A DNA stretch of 24,250 bases from RQOF01 sp964461135 (lineage in GTDB: Bacteria > Calditrichota > Calditrichia > RBG-13-44-9), in assembly GCA_964461135.1 (NCBI GenBank), contig CAYWTB010000071.1, forward strand, positions 1 through 24,250, in the 5' to 3' direction. The notes beneath the pieces were generated by a model. That model saw only the letters and a list, made by a program, of their open reading frames with translations, made no database searches and was not told the DNA's origin. The position numbers were made by a program, and so were the translations under genes. Numbering within the stretch: the stretch's first letter is position 1; every line of letters starts with the position of its first letter. Below are positions 6,982-14,895 of the stretch, in pieces.

Positions 6982-7885
6982 TAAAAGCCTTATCAATTCC
7001 ATTTGCAATCGCAGCGCATAACTTCTCGGTATAATCATAGGAGAGAAGCTTTGTGGATTCGCGATCATTGGTTAAAAATCCAAGTTCAATTAAGATTGCC
7101 GGCATTTTGGTCTTTCGCAGGACAACGAAATCCTTTTCCTTATCATTGTCCCCATCACTGATGTCAAACCGTAATTTCAGATCCGGGATGGCCTCGCTGA
7201 CCGCCTTAAAAACCGCGTCCGCAAACCGGTCCGCATCGGTCTCTCCCTTGCTGGTCCAGATCTCAAAGCCTGCCGCGGATGGGTTCTCGGCTGCATTACA
7301 ATGAAGCGAAATAAACAGATCCGCATCAACCCGGTTAGCCAGGTCTGCGCGTTTATTTAAATCCGTGCTCAGTTTCCTGTCCAGCTGGTCTGATATTCGG
7401 GTAAAAAACACTTCAAACCCGAGATCTCGCAGGATATTCCCCAGCCGGTGAGCATATCGGAAGTTCACAAGTGATTCCAGTATGCCGCCGGCAATCACCC
7501 CGGTGAACTTCCCACCATGGCCGGGATCCAGGCACACCAGGGGGCGCTTCCGGTCCGGGACCATCAAGGGAATCATTGCCAGGTGGACCAGATAATACCA
7601 GGATCCTTCAAAAAGCGGAATAATGGCAATCAGATAACCCAGCAGGGCCATGATAAGGTCCTCAGCTGCTCCCTGGCGGGTTTCTTCTCCCCGGCTGAGT
7701 TGCCAAACCTCATAACCGGTGGCCACAAGCATCAGGAGGAGGGAATAAAGACCAAAATACCACTCCCAGACAGATTGGATGCTGGCCACACTGATAAAAA
7801 CCTGAGTGGCCAGACAGGCCAGGATCAGGTGCCATGGCGCTCCCCAGTTCCGCATTGTCAGATTAAAAAAGAATTTATTGATCAT
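6965..7885 (-). CDS. Membrane-anchored N-acetylmuramoyl-L-alanine amidase (endolysin)
   Basis: 306 residues. Residues 115-300 are an Amidase_3-type zinc hydrolase that cuts the bond between muramic acid and the first alanine of the stem peptide. Expected residues are present: H123 in LDPGHGG, E137 in GGILESL, H195 in ISLHCNAAE and E267 in LIELGF. The first 110 residues hold about four hydrophobic segments (near 18-36, 42-60, 76-92 and 96-110), so the enzyme is built onto a polytopic membrane domain instead of a signal peptide or cell-wall-binding domain. That domain could be holin-like, giving holin and endolysin in one chain. Neighbouring small membrane genes support a lysis block. Start ATG follows AGGATAGG, just past the upstream stop. 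Confidence 0.88.
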   Translation of the reverse strand: MINKFFFNLTMRNWGAPWHLILACLATQVFISVASIQSVWEWYFGLYSLLLMLVATGYEVWQLSRGEETRQGAAEDLIMALLGYLIAIIPLFEGSWYYLVHLAMIPLMVPDRKRPLVCLDPGHGGKFTGVIAGGILESLVNFRYAHRLGNILRDLGFEVFFTRISDQLDRKLSTDLNKRADLANRVDADLFISLHCNAAENPSAAGFEIWTSKGETDADRFADAVFKAVSEAIPDLKLRFDISDGDNDKEKDFVVLRKTKMPAILIELGFLTNDRESTKLLSYDYTEKLCAAIANGIDKAFNDDYL

Positions 7886-7888
7886 GGC

Positions 7889-8215
7889 CTATCCTGTTAT
7901 TTTCTTCGATTGAAAATTGGTGAACATATTGCGGATGAATGAATCCAGGGAATATCCGATCCAGGCATAAAACGGCCATACAAAATATTGAAATGTTTCC
8001 TGGAAATATTGCTGAATGGTAGTGAGCGCGATCCATAACGCCAGGCCGAAGAAGATCACCATCCGGGTGAGGATGAGCGTCAGCTGGGACTTGAAATAAT
8101 AGAGGAAATTGTCCTCCGGCTCATCCACCTGGTTATTTTTAAACTCCACCCATTTGAAATAAATATGAATGTACTGGCCCACCAGTATAGCCAGCAGAAT
8201 AAAAAGGATCTGCAT
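7889..8215 (-). CDS. Three-span membrane protein, holin candidate
   Basis: 108 residues with hydrophobic segments at about 2-20, 45-65 and 76-90, short charged loops and a basic C-terminal end (FQSKKITG). The motif WIGYSLDSFIRNMF at the C-terminal side resembles the last helix region of several phage holin groups. It is the first gene of the block, next to the amidase, and has a strong AGAGGTGG ribosome site just before ATG. Holins form inner-membrane pores that time lysis; this assignment rests on size, topology and neighbourhood. Confidence 0.6.
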   Translation of the reverse strand: MQILFILLAILVGQYIHIYFKWVEFKNNQVDEPEDNFLYYFKSQLTLILTRMVIFFGLALWIALTTIQQYFQETFQYFVWPFYAWIGYSLDSFIRNMFTNFQSKKITG

Positions 8216-8287
8216 ATTCCACCTCTTTAAGTTATGATTTCAGGGCCCGGGAGAGATTGAATCCTCCGGCCCGGTTAATATCATTAA

Positions 8288-8764
8288 TTAAGATGTCGGA
8301 ATCGCAAACCGCGTGCGGAAATCGGACTTTTCGCTCAGGTTTTCAGCTTCGTATTTGGCCGGTATGGCCTCCACGTCCCCGCTCACCACGCTTTCACCGA
8401 AGAAAAGAAGGGCGCTTGGAATAAAGAGTACGCGGAGATTGGTTTCGTCCACAAGGAGGATATCCTGGGCTATATTTTCAATGGCTTCATAAGCATCATA
8501 ATCAGTCTTTTCGCTCTGCAGCAGGGTGAATTCCAGGAGACCGTTAAAGCCCAATTTTAATTTAGAACCATCGTCCAGGACTTCCTCATCGCCTTCGGTT
8601 ATTTCTAATTTTATGGCTTTATCCCGGCAGTATCCCAGCTCCGTGAAGGTAGCCAGCAGGGTGGTCCATGCAGCCAGATCCGCCGGCGGGACATCGCCGG
8701 TGGCGGGTGCACGGTGCATTACCCGATAATGCGGTTTTTTGATATTAGCAGCAGTTCGTGGCAT
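8288..8764 (-). CDS. Major tail (tube) protein
   Basis: 158 residues, beta-rich, with the pattern LEITEGDEEVLDDGSKLKLGFNG and then EFTLLQ, typical of tail tube subunits, which polymerise around the tape measure. ATG is preceded by AAGGAG at good spacing. It sits immediately downstream of terminator and neck genes, as gpV does in lambda, and is followed by the lysis block instead of the chaperone genes. Its own intergenic gap of 72 nt downstream (8216-8287) holds no gene. Confidence 0.8.
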   Translation of the reverse strand: MPRTAANIKKPHYRVMHRAPATGDVPPADLAAWTTLLATFTELGYCRDKAIKLEITEGDEEVLDDGSKLKLGFNGLLEFTLLQSEKTDYDAYEAIENIAQDILLVDETNLRVLFIPSALLFFGESVVSGDVEAIPAKYEAENLSEKSDFRTRFAIPTS

Positions 8765-8779
8765 TTTTATTTACTCCTT

Positions 8780-9124
8780 CTATGAAATATTGACCAGATT
8801 ATCTATATAAAATATAATTTCTTCTCGATAGGGCAGCCCGGTGAGACTGGTGCCCGTATCGTCAAAAGTTGCCTTAATAGTCAGGACCCGGAGATTATCA
8901 TATGGATCCGGCAACGCCAGGTCATCACCCTGCAGCACAATACTGATATTCGCTTCTGGAATGGCTATTACCACATCTTCCCGGTTGTTGATCACAGTAC
9001 TCTTTTTATCGCTGAGTGTCCATAATATTTCACTCGGAATCACGGAATTACCCGACAGATCGGTAAAAGAAACAGGAATCTTAAAAGATCCTTCTTCAGC
9101 GGCATTAGTATCCATGCGAATCAT
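8780..9124 (-). CDS. Small beta-rich tail/neck protein (114 aa)
   Basis: I place the start at the ATG that overlaps the upstream stop (TGATG) with AAGGTGG 9 nt before it; a GTG 12 nt upstream is the alternative. The protein is rich in beta strands (SFKIPVSFTDLSGNSVIPS, then ILWTLSDKKSTV, and a C-terminal YREEIIFYIDNL), like an Ig-type fold. Found between tail terminator and tail tube genes, it could be a tail accessory or decoration protein. No family recognised. Confidence 0.7.
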   Translation of the reverse strand: MIRMDTNAAEEGSFKIPVSFTDLSGNSVIPSEILWTLSDKKSTVINNREDVVIAIPEANISIVLQGDDLALPDPYDNLRVLTIKATFDDTGTSLTGLPYREEIIFYIDNLVNIS

Positions 9125-9546
9125 CAGATATTCCACCTTTCGGCATTATAAATGACACCCATTGTGATCCGGGTTTTCATAAAGCGCTTTTTCTGTTTCT
9201 CCGCATCCCTTTCCAGGCCCAGAAACTCTGCACCGGTGACAAAACTTTCTTCCTCGATTGCGGAAAAAGCAGCAATAACATCCTGAACCCGTTCCCTGTG
9301 ATCTGATGGGCTGGTCCCGCCGGCGCTGATCAGCGTGATGTCGATCGTCAGCAAATGTTCCTGTTCATCATCCTCGGCTGGCATATTTGAAACATCCCGG
9401 ACTTCGATAGCATCCAGCTCTGATTCCGCCAAATCCGAATCGCGCCATTCCACCACACTGGTCACATTAAAACTATAACCATTTGCAATAGTGATATCAT
9501 TCAGAAGAGCCAGCACCTGAGTTATTATTTGATTTTCTTTTGTCAT
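9124..9546 (-). CDS. Tail terminator-like protein (gpU position)
   Basis: 140 residues. The N-terminus (MTKENQIITQVLALLNDITIANGY) and the following beta strands, with a C-terminal MKTRITMGVIYN strand, match the general layout of small tail terminator/completion proteins that cap the tail tube and join it to the head. Starts on an ATGA overlap with the gene upstream and ends on TGATG, so it is coupled on both sides. The gene order (head-tail joining, this, tail tube) matches lambda FII-U-V. Confidence 0.7.
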   Translation of the reverse strand: MTKENQIITQVLALLNDITIANGYSFNVTSVVEWRDSDLAESELDAIEVRDVSNMPAEDDEQEHLLTIDITLISAGGTSPSDHRERVQDVIAAFSAIEEESFVTGAEFLGLERDAEKQKKRFMKTRITMGVIYNAERWNI

Positions 9547-9863
9547 CCGTCACTGTCCTCGCTGAGGGTGATCTCTGTAATACCTTCCTGGTCTATCATA
9601 AGGGCATCCACATAATAAGTAGTGCCGTTAATCGTAAATGAACTGTCTTTTGTTATACTGCCGGCCATGGTGGTCAGGACCAGGATCCGGGGATAAGAAT
9701 TGGCCACCGGGAGCACTCCCTCGAATGAGGGATCATATGAATCATCAAAAAAAGCTTTGAGAGTTTCATCATTACCCCCATAGTAATGGGTGATGTCGAT
9801 GGCCAGGCCGGCATCGAAGAGGGCCGCCGCATCATTTATAATCTGTTCCCGGGTGGTGGTCAT
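9543..9863 (-). CDS. Head-tail joining protein (gpFII-like)
   Basis: 106 residues with an N-terminal helix and a C-terminal beta domain ending INGTTYYVDALMIDQEG and TEITLSED. This strand pattern, with a substrate-like YxV and a G-x-x-x-x-L finish, is common to small head-tail joining proteins at the portal neck. It overlaps its neighbours by 4 nt at each end (ATGA). Assignment leans on gene order between the capsid-proximal gene and the tail terminator. Confidence 0.6.
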   Translation of the reverse strand: MTTTREQIINDAAALFDAGLAIDITHYYGGNDETLKAFFDDSYDPSFEGVLPVANSYPRILVLTTMAGSITKDSSFTINGTTYYVDALMIDQEGITEITLSEDSDG

Positions 9864-10153
9864 TTCTTCTCGGGTTCCTTACCGGCATCCTCATTCTCAT
9901 CCGCCTGATCAGATCCGCCGGCATCCTTGCCTTTCTTCTTGTCATTTTTCTTCGATTTCCCGGATTCCTTGACAGGATCAATGGCTTCCACCACCTCACT
10001 GGCCAAGACCACTTTGTTGGCTGCTTTCATCTCAAAAGCGAATGCGGCCGGGAGATCTACTTCTTTTCCCTTTGCCAGAACTTTACCCTCGTATTTAAAC
10101 GGACGGACTACTACACATTTTTTCTTGCCCTTGGTGCCTTGTGTTGTAATCAT
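9860..10153 (-). CDS. Small capsid-proximal protein with Lys/Glu-rich tail
   Basis: 97 residues from the ATG at 10153, which has GAGGT 9 nt upstream; a longer in-frame reading to 10234 lacks support. Residues 10-55 form a small SH3-like beta unit (VVVRPFKYEGKVLAKGKEVD, then LPAAFAFEMKAANKV), seen in many small head proteins. The last 40 residues are very polar and low in complexity (GKSKKNDKKKGKDAGGS, then ENEDAGKEPEKK) and are probably disordered. It takes the place of lambda FI or a decoration protein; exact role unknown. Confidence 0.65.
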   Translation of the reverse strand: MITTQGTKGKKKCVVVRPFKYEGKVLAKGKEVDLPAAFAFEMKAANKVVLASEVVEAIDPVKESGKSKKNDKKKGKDAGGSDQADENEDAGKEPEKK

Positions 10154-10248
10154 GTTATTTTTACCTCGTTTATGTTTAACCTGGGCCGCTCCATCGAAGA
10201 GCAGCCCTTTGTTTTTCCAGTTATTTAGCCACACATGAAAATGAGTAT

Positions 10249-12090
10249 TTAGGTAATGTCTTCAGAAGCGCTGAAGGCCGCCGGTTGACGGACACCAATA
10301 TCACAGCTCTGGAAAGCCCGGATGACAATGCCGCCGGAAGGCGCATTTGCGTAAGGATCCGGCCAGATATCCAGGCCTCCCCAGAGGCCGAGAATTATCT
10401 GAGAAAACACTCCGAAAATCATAGTAACTGCAGGAACCTGGTTACTGACGGCCACGGGATATCCATTCATCTGGCCATCCTGTTGCAGGAAGATAGGATA
10501 TCCACTTGATTTCTCTCGGGTTTTCAGCAAACCGTTTACCGTGGCATTGGTCAGGTAAGCCATGGATCCAATATCGCCGTTGGCCGCTCGGACATCCGTT
10601 TCAAATTCCACCACGCCTGTCCATCCCAGTGTCGTTCCAGTTACCGAACCAATACCGCTGGTATTGAGGATCCCGGTTGGCTCATTGGTCAGTCCGGTTC
10701 CGGCAATTCCTGCCAGATCGATGGCCAGGGCCAGATCCACAGCAAGATCATCCAGTACGAGTCCTTCAATGGAAGGATTTGACTGCAGCAGCATATTCCG
10801 GGAGAAGGCGGTCGCTGCGCCAACCGTTTTGATTGCCAGGGCAAGTGCCGTGAATGCGCTGTCCGATAAAGTCACATCTCCACTTTCTGCTACCCAGTAT
10901 GCGCTGCCTGCTCCACTCTTTTTCGGGATGGATGCATTACCGACAAGGCCGGAAAGCACCCTCATGCCGAGCTGCATCAAGAGGGCACGGTTCCGCAGCA
11001 GATCAATGAAGGACCCGGCAAGGTGCTCGGTTGCAATCAGGCCGGTCCCACCTGATGCGGTGGTGATTTCACGCCGGCCGAACTTGCCCGGAATTTCCCG
11101 CAGGAGAACATCATGGGGAATGAAAAATCCTTTCGGCTGCTGTTTCAGGCGCTCGGCAATCTCGCGGGAGGCTTCCATTTCCAGGCCAGCCAGCTCAGGT
11201 TTGTTCAGAATAAGTGCCTGGATCCCGCGCAGGACGGAATAATTCTGCAGATCCTTTTTGGGCATTCCAAGATTGGCCTGCTGGGTATCGATATGCTGAT
11301 TGTTTGCGATTTTATCCAGAACCTTTTGGCGAAACTGGTCCACGGTCAACCCTTTTTTAATGGCATCCATGGCCTCTGCCCGCATAGCAAAGGTTTCGCC
11401 CAGGGCTACGATTTCCTCAAAGCGCCTGGTCTCCCGTTCACGGGTCTCCTGCTCAATCCGGGCAGTATCTACCGGAGGATCTGCGGGAGGCTTTTGTTCC
11501 TGGCGGGTCTCAACTCTTTCCTCTGTTGGTTCCATATTAAGAATACTCCTTTCTCCTGTATCTATTTTGACAGGAAATGTTTTTTCATTATCCCTATTTC
11601 TGCCCACACCTACCGAGTAATCGGCCGGTGTAGGTTCAAGCGAAATTTCGAATGGTTCCCAGCTGGTGATGCGGTACGTATCTCCCTCTTTATCGCTCTG
11701 CTTCTCGAGCTTGGCTTCATGGATGATATATCCCACGGAAATAGTATCCCTGATGCCATCCTGGACATCCTGGAAGATCTCTTCGGCAAACCGGGAGCGG
11801 CCAAACCTCACTGCGGCATGTCCCTTCCGGTCCTCCCCTATGGAAGCCGAAATGACTTTACCGATTTGTTTTGACCGGTCATGTATGACCAGAAGAGGCC
11901 CTGCTGTCCGCAGGCGCTCAAGTGAAACAGAATCGGAGGAATGATCAAGGATTTCGTTACCCCACCAGCGTTCCACCAGTGTTTCGCTTGAAAATGTTAA
12001 ATTGATAGTTCTTTTTTCCTTATCTATATCTTCCTGCCTGATTTGAATGTCACGGTATTGTGCTGGAAGATCTAATTTTTTATTCCTCAT
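10249..12090 (-). CDS. Prohead protease fused to HK97-fold major capsid protein
   Basis: 613 residues in one frame. Residues 10-165 are an HK97-type (S78) prohead protease with candidate catalytic H70 (LLVIHDRS) and S118 (TISVGY), and an acidic residue near 148 in EPFEISLEPTPAD. Residues about 205-270 are charged and coiled-coil, like a scaffold delta domain. Residues about 275-613 are the HK97-fold capsid, with SNPSIEGLVLDDLAVDLA and GTGLTNEPTGIL. The protease would cut itself free and mature the shell. Protease and capsid are separate genes in HK97; fusions are known in some phages. The start overlaps the portal stop by 11 nt and follows CGGAGA. The 95 nt downstream (10154-10248) hold no gene. 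Confidence 0.92.
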   Translation of the reverse strand: MRNKKLDLPAQYRDIQIRQEDIDKEKRTINLTFSSETLVERWWGNEILDHSSDSVSLERLRTAGPLLVIHDRSKQIGKVISASIGEDRKGHAAVRFGRSRFAEEIFQDVQDGIRDTISVGYIIHEAKLEKQSDKEGDTYRITSWEPFEISLEPTPADYSVGVGRNRDNEKTFPVKIDTGERSILNMEPTEERVETRQEQKPPADPPVDTARIEQETRERETRRFEEIVALGETFAMRAEAMDAIKKGLTVDQFRQKVLDKIANNQHIDTQQANLGMPKKDLQNYSVLRGIQALILNKPELAGLEMEASREIAERLKQQPKGFFIPHDVLLREIPGKFGRREITTASGGTGLIATEHLAGSFIDLLRNRALLMQLGMRVLSGLVGNASIPKKSGAGSAYWVAESGDVTLSDSAFTALALAIKTVGAATAFSRNMLLQSNPSIEGLVLDDLAVDLALAIDLAGIAGTGLTNEPTGILNTSGIGSVTGTTLGWTGVVEFETDVRAANGDIGSMAYLTNATVNGLLKTREKSSGYPIFLQQDGQMNGYPVAVSNQVPAVTMIFGVFSQIILGLWGGLDIWPDPYANAPSGGIVIRAFQSCDIGVRQPAAFSASEDIT

Positions 12091-13543
12091 TGATGTTGTT
12101 CTCCGGTTTTAATTGAATTTCAGGTAACAAAAGGCCATATTTTTTAATCAATGCCAGTTCGATAGATAACTGTTTGTAAATATCTTCAAGATTTTTACCC
12201 TGCTCTGCAGCGATATCAGATCCGGTATTGAGGCCCGCATTTATTTCCAGTATCTTTGCCTGGATATCCTTCTGCGGATCCACCCACTGCCAGCCCCGCG
12301 GTTGCCATTTTGCAGCGATAAACTTATCGTACCTTGAAAAGGGAAGCTCAATTTGCTGGGTTACCAGGGCCATTTGCAGGAATTGTTCAAAAACAGGTAC
12401 CAGGAAATGTTCTATTAAGAATGCCTGCAGATCTCTCCAGACATCCCGCTCATCCAGAACGCCGGCACGAATGGATGAGTAGTTCACACCTTCCAGGTCA
12501 TTAGCCAGGTAATTATATGAGACATCCAGGCCGGATGATATCCCCCTTAATACGGCTTTGACGAAATCTTTAAATGCTGTGGTGGGATGCTGGGGATCAA
12601 ATTCTTTAAATTTCCATCCTTCCGGCAGGACTTCAAATGTTCCGGGTTCAACTTCCTGGATGGGCTGATCTTCTTCCTGATCATCACCGGTGTATTCACC
12701 TTCGGGATTAGTTTCATAGAACCCCCCCTTAGCAGCTGCGATCCGGGCTGCAACCAGTTCGGCCTCTTCATATCCCCCGATCATATTGAGCCTGATCATG
12801 GCCGCATGCATCCAGGGGATCCCCCTGGTCTGGCTGATCCGCATGGGAAGATGTAGATGAATGATCTCCTCTGCCGGGATCCGGGTTACTTCACCAAAAG
12901 AGGATCCGTACATGAAATCACCGGGATGAATCTTATAGACATGATAAGCCATTGGACGATTCCAGGAATCCAGTTCCACTCCCATTTTGACCTTATTGCC
13001 ATTGGATAATGTTTCGTTTTTTCGTTCATCCAGGTGATCTGCTTCAATCAGCTGCAGAGCAAAGCGGGAATCGTTGTTAAATCCCTTCACTTTCCTGATC
13101 AGGACTTCCCCATCCCGGGCGCAACTGGATATGGCCAGTTTCTGAATATCGCGGAAACTGTATTGTCCGGTTACATCACAATTACCCCTCTTGGTCCACC
13201 GGGACCATCCCTCCTCGATCTTTATCCTGGCCACATCATCTGGTTTTCCCGAGTTATTCAAAACTTGGCTCTGCAGGAGTATTCCATCCCGACCCACAAT
13301 ATTGGTTTTAACCATGCGGATAAATTTCTTGGCATAATCATTATCATGTTCAAGTTCCCGGGACCTGGCTCGTAGAGCAGTGAGATTATATCGAAGTTCC
13401 GCATCTGCGGATCGATTTAGAGTTGTCCAGGATGAATAAAGCCGTCCAGTATTGGCTGCAGCATAAGATCGTCTAACAATCTGCTGGACGTTGTTTTTAG
13501 TATAAAGTCCGAGCATTTTTAAAAATCTATTCCAAAGGTTCAA
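12080..13543 (-). CDS. Portal protein (lambda gpB-type)
   Basis: 487 residues; forms the dodecameric ring through which DNA enters and leaves the head. Typical features of lambda-family portals are visible: early basic helix (WNRFLKMLGL), ARSRELEHDNDYAKKFI, RDGEVLIRK, the long QLIEADHLDE strand, and MRISQTRGIPWMHAAMIRLN. A late helical crown carries QPRGWQWVDPQKDIQAKI. I accept a TTG start at 13543 because AAGGTGAG precedes it by 8 nt; the first in-frame ATG, 27 nt inside, has no ribosome site. It lies one base past the gpW-like stop. Confidence 0.92.
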   Translation of the reverse strand: MNLWNRFLKMLGLYTKNNVQQIVRRSYAAANTGRLYSSWTTLNRSADAELRYNLTALRARSRELEHDNDYAKKFIRMVKTNIVGRDGILLQSQVLNNSGKPDDVARIKIEEGWSRWTKRGNCDVTGQYSFRDIQKLAISSCARDGEVLIRKVKGFNNDSRFALQLIEADHLDERKNETLSNGNKVKMGVELDSWNRPMAYHVYKIHPGDFMYGSSFGEVTRIPAEEIIHLHLPMRISQTRGIPWMHAAMIRLNMIGGYEEAELVAARIAAAKGGFYETNPEGEYTGDDQEEDQPIQEVEPGTFEVLPEGWKFKEFDPQHPTTAFKDFVKAVLRGISSGLDVSYNYLANDLEGVNYSSIRAGVLDERDVWRDLQAFLIEHFLVPVFEQFLQMALVTQQIELPFSRYDKFIAAKWQPRGWQWVDPQKDIQAKILEINAGLNTGSDIAAEQGKNLEDIYKQLSIELALIKKYGLLLPEIQLKPENNINEE

Positions 13544-13544
13544 A

Positions 13545-13775
13545 CTATAATCTCACCTTAATCTTGCGCTTATTCTTCAGGCCCATTTTCAAACGCTCCG
13601 CTTCCTCTTCCCTGGCCACTTCTCCTTTATATTTATCATATAGAACCAGTAATTCTGAGATTGGAATCTTAGTAATCTGCTGCCCGGCAATAGCATACTG
13701 CTCGATATCGGATGTAATACGGCCTTCCAGGACCGATTTAATCTTTTCAAGCATGGTTTTAGCATGTGATGCCAT
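13545..13775 (-). CDS. Small head-tail joining protein (gpW-like)
   Basis: 76 residues: an N-terminal helix, a short beta-like turn (QQITKIPISELLVLYDKYKG) and a charged C-terminal helix with a basic end (KNKRKIKVRL). Lambda gpW has 68 residues and the same layout, and sits between terminase and portal, as here. AAGGA lies 10 nt upstream of ATG. It follows the AT-rich cargo island, so it may be the first gene of the interrupted operon's second half and need a local promoter or read-through from the island. Confidence 0.75.
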   Translation of the reverse strand: MASHAKTMLEKIKSVLEGRITSDIEQYAIAGQQITKIPISELLVLYDKYKGEVAREEEAERLKMGLKNKRKIKVRL

Positions 13776-13820
13776 ACTTCAGATTCCTTTTATATAAAAT
13801 TAGCGATCACAACCCTTTAT

Positions 13821-13867
13821 TTTCAAGGGGCCTAAAAACTATTTTCTAATTTTTATTTTTAAATGGG
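13821..13867. repeat. Direct repeat R1 (partner at 14638-14685)
   Basis: Starts tttcaaggg and ends taaatggg. By hand alignment about 39 of 47 positions match R2, 817 bp away. It lies upstream of the M23 peptidase promoter. Confidence 0.6.
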
Positions 13868-13917
13868 AATCTATGGATAATTAAAAGGAAAAATTTATCA
13901 ATTATGGTAAGAAATTC

Positions 13918-13946
13918 TTTACATTTTCGATAATATTATATATATT
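13918..13946 (+). promoter_or_regulatory. Sigma-70-like promoter of the M23 peptidase gene
   Basis: TTTACA and TATATT are separated by 17 bp. The predicted start is about 83 nt before the ATG. The gene is on the opposite strand to the operon, so it needs its own promoter. Confidence 0.55.
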
Positions 13947-14035
13947 CTTAGCGATTTTCCGGTTAAAAACTATTTAAGAGTATTTTTAATTACCCATATT
14001 TATTGTAAAAGTTCTCTTTTATGGAGAAATAGAAA

Positions 14036-14545
14036 ATGAAGCATTTTTCATGCTGTTTATTTTACTTTTTTCTATTTATTGTGTTAGTATTTGCAGAGCC
14101 ATCAGAGTTATTTTGCCAAAAATCCTCAAAAGGTAAATGTTTTTGTTGTCCGGTTGATTCTGGATTAGTCATTGATCTTTTTGGCCTAAGACCTCATCCT
14201 ATTTTCAAGGGAGGGTTGATGCATTATGGGATTGATATCCAAACTGCTATGGGCAGTAATGTGTATTCAATTGGAGAAGGAAAAGTAATATTCGCGGGTG
14301 AAGAATCGGGTTATGGAAATTGCATTAAAATTTTTCATTCTGATGGATATAAATCATTCTATGCTCACCTCGATACAATTCTAGTTGATATGAATCAGGT
14401 AATCAACGATGGAGAGAAGATTGGAACGGTGGGAATGTCTGGGATAACAAAAACGCCTCATCTTCACCTCGAAATTCAAAAAGGTGAGGAACGAATTGAT
14501 CCACTGAATGTAATTGATACATTAAATCTAACTTTTCAGAATTGA
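14036..14545 (+). CDS. Secreted M23 (LytM-type) metallopeptidase
   Basis: 169 residues. A signal peptide covers about 1-20 (FLFIVLVFA then cleavage). The M23 zinc endopeptidase domain follows: H63 and D67 in MHYGIDI, H111 in YAHLD, and H142/H144 in PHLHLEI, all in the expected order. Family members cut peptidoglycan cross-links in the periplasm. A good ribosome site (GGAG, 9 nt before ATG) is present. It lies alone on the plus strand inside the AT-rich island between terminase and gpW genes, with its own promoter; this looks like a moron gene expressed from the prophage, perhaps for cell-wall change, exclusion of other phages, or lysis aid. It is small for the family and has only the catalytic domain. 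The cysteine-rich stretch CFCC near residue 35 is unusual. Confidence 0.88.
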   Translation: MKHFSCCLFYFFLFIVLVFAEPSELFCQKSSKGKCFCCPVDSGLVIDLFGLRPHPIFKGGLMHYGIDIQTAMGSNVYSIGEGKVIFAGEESGYGNCIKIFHSDGYKSFYAHLDTILVDMNQVINDGEKIGTVGMSGITKTPHLHLEIQKGEERIDPLNVIDTLNLTFQN

Positions 14546-14637
14546 TAAAATTGATCATACTTTAAAAAATTCAATTTGATGTGACTATTTATCTTGAGCA
14601 CGCGGTTTGAGAAATTTGATTTATCTCAACGCTTAAC

Positions 14638-14685
14638 TTTCAAGGGATTTAAAAATATTTATTAATTTCAATTTTTAAAGTTGGG
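14638..14685. repeat. Direct repeat R2 (partner at 13821-13867)
   Basis: Starts tttcaaggg and ends ttgggc. It is followed by another promoter-like pair, TTGATA (14718-14723) and TATATA (14741-14746) with 17-bp spacing, mirroring R1 followed by the M23 promoter. Confidence 0.6.
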
Positions 14686-14783
14686 CAGGATAAATAATTT
14701 TAGAAAAGGGTAAAATATTGATATTCCATAAATATTTTTATATATATTTTATTTTTTGAAACTCTTGTCGAAAATATTAGTAA

Positions 14784-14799
14784 TGTGATTTGTGTCACG
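14784..14799. promoter_or_regulatory. CRP/FNR-family-like palindrome
   Basis: TGTGA-N6-TCACG matches the CRP family half-site spacing with one mismatch. Its centre is about 104 bp upstream of the predicted start of the candidate RNA. It could be chance in AT-rich DNA. Confidence 0.3.
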
Positions 14800-14860
14800 G
14801 AATTTTTTATTATTGAAGAATATATTTAAATATGAATTTTAGTAAATAAAAAAAATATTG

Positions 14861-14889
14861 TTGATTTTAAAGAGAGATATATATATACT
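14861..14889 (+). promoter_or_regulatory. Sigma-70-like promoter of candidate RNA
   Basis: TTGATT and TATACT are separated by 17 bp. The predicted start is near 14896, with no open reading frame before the terminator at 14984. Confidence 0.55.
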
Positions 14890-14895
14890 TAAGAA

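Noticed and set aside
7517..7942. Plus-strand 141-codon frame
   Set aside because: Antisense of the amidase membrane domain, with histidine/glutamine-rich random composition.
10562..11874. Two long plus-strand frames (226 and 253 codons)
   Set aside because: Shadows of the protease-capsid gene; S/R/P/C-rich composition and no family features.
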